From: CAYYWP01 sp050176585
Lineage (GTDB): Bacteria > Desulfobacterota > Binatia > HRBIN30 > CADEER01
NCBI GenBank assembly: GCA_050176585.1
Contig: JBFXHX010000057.1
Coordinates: 1 to 19,741, forward strand
Length of the DNA stretch: 19,741 nucleotides
Direction of reading: 5' to 3'
Every line of letters begins with the position of its first letter. Position 1 is the first letter of the stretch. Positions 14,236-19,741 of this stretch are shown here, one piece after another. A program made the translations under genes and the position numbers. The notes beneath the pieces were generated by a model. The model was not told where the DNA came from. It saw only the letters and a list, made by a program, of their open reading frames with translations, and searched no databases.

Positions 14236-15245
14236 GCGCGGCCGTCCAGTTTGAGAAGGGCGCGAGCGTTCTGCTCGTAGATGCGGGCGCGCGCCCCGTC
14301 GGACACTTCGAGCGCATCGACGGCTGCCATCGTGGCGCGAATCAGGTGGCGGCCGCCCCGCGGATCGAACGGCGCGTCGGTGCCGAACAGGCAGTGCGCG
14401 GTGCCGAAGAAGTCGTGGCCGCAGCGGGCGGCCGCGGCGGAGCCATTCGTCGCTGTGTCCGCATAGAGCATGCGGTAGTATTCGATCGGCTGTCGCCGCA
14501 GCCCGCACGCCTCCGCGTGCGGATTGTGCGCCAGGTCGCCGCGAAAGATCTGCTGGAAGCCGAGCGCGATCTTGTCGGCGAAATAGGGGATCATTCCGCC
14601 CATGTGATGGGTGATGATCTTCAGCCCCGGCAATTCGTCGAACAGCCCGGAGAAAATCAGCCGGGCCATGCAGGCGGTGGTTTCGTACGGCCATCCGAAG
14701 GTGAACCAGATCTCGGCCTCGGAGCGCTCCTCGGAGGCATAGTCCGGAAAATCCGGACCGCGCATGGGATGAACCCAGATCGGCAGGTCATGCGCCGCCA
14801 TGGCATAAAACAGCGGCCGGAACTGCGGCGCCGACAGCGGCACGCCCAGCACGTTGCTGAAGACCTGCACGCCGCGCGCGTCGAGCTCGCGTACCGCGCG
14901 CTCGGCCTCGGCGACGGCCGCTTCGGGGTCGTTCATTGGCAAGGAGGCGACGAACGCCGGGAAGCGGTCCGGATACCGCCGGCATATCTCCGCCATGCCA
15001 TCGTTCGCGAGCCGCGCCAGCGCCGGCGTCTCGTGCGCGGCGCCGAGGCTCTCGATCGTCGGTTGGCCGAGGCAGAGAATCTGTTGATACCCGTCGATCT
15101 CGTCCAGCATGCGCAAGCGCGCATCGAGATCCCACAAGGTCGGCACGCCTTCGAGATATTCGACCGCGGCCCGATCGCCGACGCGGGCGCGAACCCGCTC
15201 GTAAAACGCGCGCGGCAGGATGTGGTTGAAGGCGTCGAGCTTCAT
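14232..15245 (-). CDS. amidohydrolase-superfamily protein (amidohydrolase 2, ACMSD-like)
   Basis: The predicted 337-aa metal-dependent hydrolase or decarboxylase is of the TIM-barrel amidohydrolase 2 family, which includes ACMSD and resorcylate decarboxylases. Visible motifs are the N-terminal strand MKLDAFNHILP (normally D-x-H-x-H), RYPDRFPAFVASLPMNDP at about 90-107, WVHP with H159, ITHHMGGMIPYFADKI with H213/H214 at 211-226, and FGTDAPFD with D290 at 288-294. The first His of the usual H-x-H metal pair is Phe6 here, with Asn7 and His8 following. It is co-translated with the cysteine hydrolase through an ATGA overlap. A short candidate gene ends 38 bp upstream on the same strand. Together with the nearby nitrilase, this suggests a catabolic set for a nitrogenous or aromatic substrate (inference). 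Confidence 0.9.
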   Translation of the reverse strand: MKLDAFNHILPRAFYERVRARVGDRAAVEYLEGVPTLWDLDARLRMLDEIDGYQQILCLGQPTIESLGAAHETPALARLANDGMAEICRRYPDRFPAFVASLPMNDPEAAVAEAERAVRELDARGVQVFSNVLGVPLSAPQFRPLFYAMAAHDLPIWVHPMRGPDFPDYASEERSEAEIWFTFGWPYETTACMARLIFSGLFDELPGLKIITHHMGGMIPYFADKIALGFQQIFRGDLAHNPHAEACGLRRQPIEYYRMLYADTATNGSAAAARCGHDFFGTAHCLFGTDAPFDPRGGRHLIRATMAAVDALEVSDGARARIYEQNARALLKLDGRA

Positions 15246-15283
15246 CGCGGGTGGCGCGCGACGGTCGCGAGGTACACGACCGC

Positions 15284-15514
15284 TTACCGCGGTGAGCGCG
15301 AGGCCTTCGCCGGCGCGCCCTCCGCCCGAGGGTCCTTTTCGCTGTTATGCTCGAGCTCGCTCACCATTGCGCTGGCACGGTCGTAATCCGCGCCGCATTG
15401 GATGGTCAAGGCCTGAAGACTGCCATGGAGACGGCGCGCCAGCGGCCACTTGCCAGACCACGCGTAATCCCCGCGCAGCAAGCGACGTTGCCGGACCGCA
15501 CAGGCCAGCGACAT
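15284..15514 (-). CDS. possible small hypothetical protein upstream of the amidohydrolase
   Basis: A 76-residue frame starts MSLACAVRQRRLLRGDYAW and ends near SELEHNSEKDPRAEG. Codon use is like the neighbours (mostly G/C at third positions) and the middle segment GSLQALTIQCGADYDRASAM reads like a folded helix-rich protein. It would sit 38 bp upstream of the amidohydrolase in the same direction. Against it, there is no good ribosome site (GGAGG is about 22 bases away) and no recognised family. The frame stays open further upstream to 15631, overlapping the 57-aa gene on the other strand. It may be spurious. Confidence 0.35.
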   Translation of the reverse strand: MSLACAVRQRRLLRGDYAWSGKWPLARRLHGSLQALTIQCGADYDRASAMVSELEHNSEKDPRAEGAPAKASRSPR

Positions 15515-15569
15515 TGTTTTGACGCGCGCCAGAAAGCCTCCAGACGGTGCATCGTAGGAGTATCCCCAA

Positions 15570-15594
15570 GGTCCGGGGGCGGACCGCAAGGAGG
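15570..15594 (+). promoter_or_regulatory. hairpin plus strong Shine-Dalgarno before the 57-aa gene
   Basis: GGTCCG-GGGG-CGGACC (15570-15585) is a perfect 6-bp hairpin. It ends three bases before AAGGAGG (15588-15594), which is spaced 5 bases from the ATG at 15600. The site is one of the best ribosome sites in the window, and a hairpin this close could influence initiation. Confidence 0.5.
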
Positions 15595-15599
15595 AACAT

Positions 15600-15773
15600 A
15601 TGCAGTTCACTGGCGAATTGACCCGTGTCATCTTCCGCGACGGCTACGACGAGGAGGCGAACGCCCTGCTGGTGAAACGGAACTGGCGGTGCGGCAGAGC
15701 CTGGGACTACATGTGTTTCGATCGCGGTCGCGAGGGGCGACTACTGCCCGTGTACCGACCCGCGGTGAGGTAA
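15600..15773 (+). CDS. small hypothetical protein (57 aa)
   Basis: The predicted protein begins MQFTGELTRVIFRDGYDEEA and ends LLPVYRPAVR before a TAA. It has a mixed charged composition, two tryptophans in a NWRCGRAWDYMCF core, two cysteines (in RCGR and MCFD) and no signal peptide or membrane segment. I do not recognise the family. The case for it being real is the near-ideal AAGGAGG-5-ATG start and neighbour-like codon use. It lies 191 bp upstream of the M23 gene in the same direction and is divergent from the amidohydrolase. Confidence 0.55.
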   Translation: MQFTGELTRVIFRDGYDEEANALLVKRNWRCGRAWDYMCFDRGREGRLLPVYRPAVR

Positions 15774-15964
15774 CGCCGCCTGCGGTGCCGCCCCAGCTCC
15801 AGACCGGACGAGCCCCGATCGCCAGATCGGTTTTGCACGGGCGCGGACAGATCGTTGCTCGCGGGGACGCCAGCACGCGCCTGAGCGCACGCGAGTGGAA
15901 GCTCGCGCGCGCGCGGCCGAGCTGTCATCGCTTTCCAGGGGTGTTCTGGGCTAAACGCGCGTGC

Positions 15965-17188
15965 ATGCGAGCGCTTCTTTCCCTTGTCGCCTGCATCGTC
16001 CTGCTCACCGCTGTGTTGCTGCGGCCGGCCGCCGGCCGCACCCTCGTGGTGCCGGACGCATTTACGCCCGTGCTGGTCGGCTTCATCGGCGACGACACCG
16101 GACCGGTGAAGGGCAGCGACGGCCGCTGGCATGTCGTCTACGAGCTCTGGTTGACGAACTCGCGCGCTGTGCCTGCGACGATCGAGCGGATCGAGGTCCT
16201 CGACTACGACAAGCAGAATCGCGTGGTGGCAACCTTCGCGGGCGAGCCGCTGCTCGAGGCGCTGCACGATCTCGCTGCTCGGCGGAGCGCCGACGCGTCG
16301 CTCGCGCCGGGCACCGGCAAGCTGGTGTTCGTCGAGCTGATCTTCGACGACCGCGCCGCGGTACCCGACGCGATCGTGCACCGCCTCACCGGAACCGGCG
16401 GCGCGAGTCCCGCGGCGCGCACCCCCGCCCCGATGACGTATCTGGTCGCGCCCTGGGATCTCGCGGAGCGGACGCCGACGGTGCTCGGCCCGCCGCTGAC
16501 CGGCGATGGCTGGGTGGTGCTGAACGGCTGCTGTTCCGCGCGCGGCGCACATCGCGGTGCGGTGCTGCCGATTGACGGTGAGCTTCGCGACGCACAGCGC
16601 TTCGCAATCGATTGGGTTCGCATCGACCCGCAGGGCCGCTTCGTGCACGGCGATCCCGCGCTCGTGGAGAGCCACCTCGCTTACGATCAACCGGTTCTCG
16701 CCGTCGCCGATGCGACGGTGGTGGACGTGCTCGACGGGCTCGACGACCAAATACCCGGCACGCTTCCCGACCCTGCCACCGTCACCTTGGCGAATGTCGA
16801 AGGCAATCACGTCATCCTCGACATCGGCGGCGGCGCACACGTGTTCTACGCCCATCTAAAGAAGGGCTCCGTACGCGTGAGGCCCGGCGACCGTGTGACC
16901 CGCGGCCAGGAGATCGGCCGCATCGGCAACACCGGCAACACCTCGGGTCCCCACCTGCACCTCCACGTGATGGAAGGACCATCCGCAATCGGCGGCGACG
17001 GACTGCCGTACGTCTTTTCCCGCTTCACGCTGGCCGGCATGATCGATCCCGAGCGCTGGTACGCCGCCGACAGCAGCTTCGACGAGGCGTTTTCCATGCT
17101 GCCCGGCGACGGGACGGGGCTACGAGAGAACGAGCTGCCGCTCGATCTGCGCATCGTGAACTTCCCCGCGGCCGCTTCTCCGAAGTAG
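15965..17188 (+). CDS. exported M23-family (LytM-fold) peptidase-like protein
   Basis: The predicted 407-aa protein has an N-terminal signal peptide (residues 1-24, hydrophobic ALLSLVACIVLLTAVLL ending PAAG). A beta-rich N-terminal domain (about 30-145) is followed by an M23 domain (about 185-370): GAHRGAVLPID (H196), QRFAIDWVRID (D216), VFYAHLKKGS (H297), RPGDRVTRGQEIGRIGNTGN, and SGPHLHLHVMEGP with the H-x-H pair at H330/H332. Periplasmic M23 proteins cut peptidoglycan cross-links or activate amidases. In place of the His of the H-x-x-x-D zinc motif there is Arg212, although H196 nearby is conserved-looking, so catalysis is uncertain. The ATG at 15965 is chosen because the signal peptide begins there; the open frame upstream is arginine-rich and not coding-like. 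No strong ribosome site is present. Confidence 0.85.
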   Translation: MRALLSLVACIVLLTAVLLRPAAGRTLVVPDAFTPVLVGFIGDDTGPVKGSDGRWHVVYELWLTNSRAVPATIERIEVLDYDKQNRVVATFAGEPLLEALHDLAARRSADASLAPGTGKLVFVELIFDDRAAVPDAIVHRLTGTGGASPAARTPAPMTYLVAPWDLAERTPTVLGPPLTGDGWVVLNGCCSARGAHRGAVLPIDGELRDAQRFAIDWVRIDPQGRFVHGDPALVESHLAYDQPVLAVADATVVDVLDGLDDQIPGTLPDPATVTLANVEGNHVILDIGGGAHVFYAHLKKGSVRVRPGDRVTRGQEIGRIGNTGNTSGPHLHLHVMEGPSAIGGDGLPYVFSRFTLAGMIDPERWYAADSSFDEAFSMLPGDGTGLRENELPLDLRIVNFPAAASPK

Positions 17189-17365
17189 CCACGGAACCGG
17201 ATTCCCAGACTGCGCGGCTTCGCCCCTGCGCGTTGAACGTGAAGCGCTGGCTGCCGCCGACCCTGGGGGCAGCTCCGGCTTGTGACCGGCACAGCCGCGG
17301 GATAGGTAACCACCCAGCAAGGATTCCAACCGACGCCGTTTCGGCCCGCCGCCCTGGAGACAACC
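17189..17365. other. intergenic gap between M23 gene and crotonase gene
   Basis: The 177 bp hold no gene. TGGAGA at 17355-17360 is the ribosome site of the crotonase, 5 bases from its ATG. No terminator or consensus promoter was found. Confidence 0.4.
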
Positions 17366-18130
17366 ATGAAGTATGTGAAGACCGACGTGCGCGACCGCGT
17401 TGCCACCGTCACGCTCAGCGATCCGGATCGCCGCAACGCGATCAACGCCGAGATGGTCGGCGAGATCCGCGCGACCTTCGACCAACTCGACAACGACCCC
17501 GGCGTCGGAGCCATCATCGTCACCGGTGACCCGCCGGCTTTCTGCGCCGGTGCCGACCTCTCGCACCTCGGCTCCTCCGAGCGCGAGGGCCTCCGCTTCG
17601 TGTACGACGGCTTCCTCCGCGTTGCTCGGTCGCCCCTGCCGACCATCGCCGCGGTGAACGGCGCCGCAGTGGGAGCCGGGGTCAACCTCGCTCTCGTGTG
17701 CGACGTGCGTCTGGCGGCCGAGTCGGCTCGGTTCGACACCCGCTTCCTGCAGCTCGGATTGCATCCGGGCGGCGGCCACACGTGGATGATGCGGCGCATC
17801 GCGGGCCCGCAGACGGCGTTCGCCACCGTGCTGTTCGGCGAGATTCTGGACGGGCGCGAAGCCCAGCGCGCCGGGCTGGTATGGCGCTGCGTGCCGGATG
17901 CCGAGTTGCTCGCCGCCGCCCGAGCGCTGGCCGCGCGCCCGGCTGCCGCGCCGCGCGAGCTCGTCCGCAAGATCAAGGAAACGATTGCGGACGTGGCCGC
18001 GCTCGGCGACCAGGATTCCGCGGTCGATCGCGAGCTCGACCCGCAGGTCTGGTCGCTAAACCAACCAGAATTCCGCGAGCGCTTGGCGGCGCTGCAAAGG
18101 AAGATCAAGGGCGGCGCGCCGGGACGTTAA
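17366..18130 (+). CDS. enoyl-CoA hydratase/isomerase (crotonase) family protein, atypical active site
   Basis: The predicted 254-aa CoA-ester enzyme has the crotonase fold. The two oxyanion-hole segments are present: PAFCAGADLS at 58-66 and AAVNGAAVGAGVNLALVCD at 95-113. The signature LGLHPGGGHTW (130-140) and the helix GEILDGREAQRAGLV (158-172) follow. Aligned by eye to rat mitochondrial enoyl-CoA hydratase, the catalytic Glu144 position is N107 and the Glu164 position is F127. Both hydratase acids are therefore missing and the fold probably supports a different reaction such as isomerisation, hydrolysis or decarboxylation. The ATG at 17366 has GGAGA 5 bases upstream. It stands alone, convergent with the hpt gene. 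There is no acyl-CoA dehydrogenase or ligase next to it to indicate a pathway. Confidence 0.9.
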   Translation: MKYVKTDVRDRVATVTLSDPDRRNAINAEMVGEIRATFDQLDNDPGVGAIIVTGDPPAFCAGADLSHLGSSEREGLRFVYDGFLRVARSPLPTIAAVNGAAVGAGVNLALVCDVRLAAESARFDTRFLQLGLHPGGGHTWMMRRIAGPQTAFATVLFGEILDGREAQRAGLVWRCVPDAELLAAARALAARPAAAPRELVRKIKETIADVAALGDQDSAVDRELDPQVWSLNQPEFRERLAALQRKIKGGAPGR

Positions 18131-18224
18131 ACACTCCTGAGGTAGCCGCGGCACCTGCGGCCGCCACTCCGCGCGCTGATTGCCGGCCGGCGATCTCCGC
18201 GCCTTTGCGGTAATATTCTTGTTC
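18131..18224. other. convergent intergenic region
   Basis: These 94 bp separate the stops of the crotonase (+) and hpt (-) genes. Weak stems such as GCCGC/GCGGC and a GCCGGCCGGC palindrome occur, but no U-tract hairpin, so no terminator is called. Confidence 0.3.
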
Positions 18225-18764
18225 CTACGGCTCGATCACGCCCACGAACGGCAGGTTGCGGTACTTGCTCTCGTAGTCGAGACCGTAGCCGACCACGAAG
18301 TGGTCGGCGATCGAGAAGCCGAGATAGTCGATGTGGACATCGACCCGGCTTCGCTCGGGTTTCGCGAGCAGCGCGGCCAGGCGCAGGCTCACCGGGCGTT
18401 GCGCGGCGAGGTGCTCGAGTAGGAACTGCATGGTGAACCCCGTGTCGACGATATCCTCGACCACCAGCACGTGCTGGCCTGTCACCGACGAGGACAGGTC
18501 CTGGGTCAGTCGCAGGCCGCCGGGCGACGTGTCCGCGCCGCGATAGGACGAGAGTCCGACGAAGTCGACGGTGAGCGGCAGGTCGATGGCGCGCGCGAGG
18601 TCGGCGAAGAAGACGAAGCTACCCTTCAGGATACCGACTAGCACCAGGTCGCCGTTGAGAGGCGCGTAATCCGCGGTAATGCGGCGCCCGAGCTCCGCCA
18701 CCCGCTGCTGGATCGCCTCCTTCGAGAGCAGTGCGGTGAGCCCTTTCTGGGCGAAGAACGGCAT
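18225..18764 (-). CDS. hpt: hypoxanthine phosphoribosyltransferase
   Basis: The predicted 179-aa purine-salvage enzyme converts hypoxanthine (often also guanine) and PRPP to IMP (GMP). It has the expected order: LVGILKGSFVFFADLARAI at 42-60, the flexible-loop segment VGLSSYRGADTSPGG near 69-83, the PRPP-binding loop VLVVEDIVDTG at 99-109, the base-contacting LLAKPERS with K135, and DHFVVGYGLDYESKYRNLP at 154-172. Length fits the family (about 175-185 aa). It starts 15 bp after the stop of the UPRT-like gene and has AGAGG upstream of its ATG, so the two form a nucleobase-salvage operon. Confidence 0.95.
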   Translation of the reverse strand: MPFFAQKGLTALLSKEAIQQRVAELGRRITADYAPLNGDLVLVGILKGSFVFFADLARAIDLPLTVDFVGLSSYRGADTSPGGLRLTQDLSSSVTGQHVLVVEDIVDTGFTMQFLLEHLAAQRPVSLRLAALLAKPERSRVDVHIDYLGFSIADHFVVGYGLDYESKYRNLPFVGVIEP

Positions 18765-18779
18765 CGGAGCCTCTGCGGG

Positions 18780-19607
18780 TCAGCAGTACGCGTTGTTCAT
18801 GATCTCGCCGAACCCGCCGCCGCCGGGCACGATGTATTGCTTCTCGGTGAGCCCGCTCTCGTCCGCCCAGCGCACGCCGGGTTTGGTGCGCAGCACGTCG
18901 GGTGGAGAGGCGCCGCGGTCGAGTCGCAGGGCGTAGACGACCACGTCGGGGTGGACATCGCTCATCCGCCGCAGATACTCCGGGGTGACGATGAGATTCA
19001 CCGTGATGAACTTGGTCGCTGTGCCGGGGACCTTGGTCTTGTATTGCGTGATGGCCTGATCGAGCGAGGCGCCGGTCGCGCCCATCGGGTCGGGGAACAG
19101 CACGTACGCGCCGTCCACGGACCCCCCGATCTTGGAATCGCCGAAGTGCGCTCCCTTCACCCGCCCCTGCTCATCCGTGAGGCGGCTCATGACGACGTGA
19201 TCCTGGCGCACGAGCTCCGGCATCAAGGTCCTGTTCAAGAAGTCATAACAGACCTGAGAGGGCAGCGTCCCGGCGCGCATGATGTTCACCGTGACGGCGC
19301 GCACGTTCGTGTCGAGCACTTCGCCGGTCCAGATCCCGTGAGCCGATTGCGCGGCCATGCGCGTGCGGGTCGCGCACACCGCGCGGGGAAATTCGCCGTT
19401 CAGCACCGCCTTGATGAGATAGCGATAGAGATCCCGCACGGCCTCGTTGATCGCCGGCTGCACCGTCGTCTCTGCGCAGAGAAAGGCCAGATGCGTCAGC
19501 AAGAAGGGATCGGCGAGGATGTGGACGTTCGCGCCGTAGGCGTGCTCGAGCTCGGGCTCGCGGGCAGAGAGGCGCTGGTAGGCGATGTCGACGGCGGATT
19601 CGCGCAT
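18780..19607 (-). CDS. uracil phosphoribosyltransferase-like protein, divergent
   Basis: The predicted 275-aa type I phosphoribosyltransferase resembles Upp over its whole length but is about 65 aa longer than the usual 208-210 aa. Conserved parts are the NIMRAG segment at 108-113, the PRPP loop DPMGATGAS at 173-181 (Upp: D-P-M-L-A-T-G-G-S) and YIVPGGGG at 258-265. In typical Upp the last motif reads YIVPGLGDAGDR, and the GDAGD part forms the uracil pocket. Here it is replaced by GGFGEIMNNAYC and the protein ends soon after. The extra length is mainly N-terminal and in the middle (DSKIGGSVDGAYV). The base it uses is therefore uncertain. The ATG at 19607 has AGGGGA upstream. It is the first gene of an operon with hpt. 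Confidence 0.8.
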   Translation of the reverse strand: MRESAVDIAYQRLSAREPELEHAYGANVHILADPFLLTHLAFLCAETTVQPAINEAVRDLYRYLIKAVLNGEFPRAVCATRTRMAAQSAHGIWTGEVLDTNVRAVTVNIMRAGTLPSQVCYDFLNRTLMPELVRQDHVVMSRLTDEQGRVKGAHFGDSKIGGSVDGAYVLFPDPMGATGASLDQAITQYKTKVPGTATKFITVNLIVTPEYLRRMSDVHPDVVVYALRLDRGASPPDVLRTKPGVRWADESGLTEKQYIVPGGGGFGEIMNNAYC

Positions 19608-19741
19608 GGTGTCCCCTGCTCACGAGCGCCGCGCGCGCCGTGGCACGGCACCGTGGGCTCGCGATGTCCCGGGCTCGTACGTTCTTGTCACTGCTGACTC
19701 GCTCGCCGCGCGAGATCTCGTGTATCGCGATGGCGCCAGAA
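19608..19741. other. upstream region of the phosphoribosyltransferase operon, to window end
   Basis: The 134 bp contain a run of overlapping inverted copies, GCCGTG-G-CACGGC (19637-19649) followed by a further CCGTG. Two alternative small hairpins are therefore possible 30-50 bp upstream of the start codon. No consensus promoter was seen. The region could hold an operator or leader structure for the operon. Confidence 0.35.

Noticed and set aside
14232..14694. Longer version of the cysteine hydrolase starting inside the amidohydrolase gene
   Set aside because: The extra 153 residues are a frame-shifted reading of the amidohydrolase C-terminus; the ATGA overlap gives a natural start.
15347..15964. 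N-terminal extension of the M23 protein by about 206 residues
   Set aside because: The extension is arginine-rich, covers the 57-aa gene in another frame, and would bury a clear signal peptide that begins at 15965.

Overview
This window comes from a high-GC (roughly two-thirds G+C by eye), strongly GC3-biased bacterial chromosome. It is probably a Gram-negative proteobacterium or a related deep lineage: there is a lipoprotein, Sec signal peptides, an SpvB/TcB/RHS giant surface protein, an NHL protein with one dockerin-like loop, and a crotonase type that occurs in several high-GC lineages. No rRNA, tRNA, CRISPR array, transposase or integrase was seen, and the species cannot be named from this sequence.

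Layout. 1-553 holds no intact gene. 554-4360 and the giant gene up to 11957 all run on the minus strand. In transcription order these are a 193-aa Ala/Pro-rich protein with one possible membrane segment (11376-11957), a 2340-aa exported SpvB/TcB/RHS protein (4357-11379), and a small lipoprotein (3920-4360). These three are joined by two ATGA stop/start overlaps, so they form a tightly coupled operon. A pair of strong hairpins follows, then a two-helix membrane protein with an N-terminal ABM domain (3235-3846), an exported NHL-repeat protein ending in a single dockerin-like calcium loop (1514-2743), and a RimI-like GNAT acetyltransferase (554-1048).

A 410-bp divergent intergenic region (11958-12367) separates this block from small-molecule metabolism. 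It contains a nitrilase (+, 12368-13513) that meets, tail to tail with 2 bp between the stops, a minus-strand pair of an isochorismatase-type cysteine hydrolase and an ACMSD-type amidohydrolase, themselves joined by an ATGA overlap. The three enzymes all act on C-N, amide or carboxylate-type substrates, and a common catabolic route is plausible but unproven. Two short candidate genes lie between the amidohydrolase and the next gene: a 76-aa frame on the minus strand and a 57-aa gene on the plus strand with an excellent Shine-Dalgarno site.

The right end carries an exported M23-family protein (+), a crotonase-fold enzyme (+) lacking both classical hydratase glutamates, and a convergent minus-strand pair of phosphoribosyltransferases: a divergent uracil-phosphoribosyltransferase-like protein followed 15 bp later by hypoxanthine phosphoribosyltransferase.

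The most striking element is the RHS operon. It encodes a single Sec-exported chain that looks like a fused SpvB-TcB-TcC cocoon, with a hydrophobic two-helix insertion just before the RHS core, an unrecognised C-terminal domain of about 300 aa, and two translationally coupled unknown partners, one upstream (membrane-linked) and one downstream (lipoprotein).
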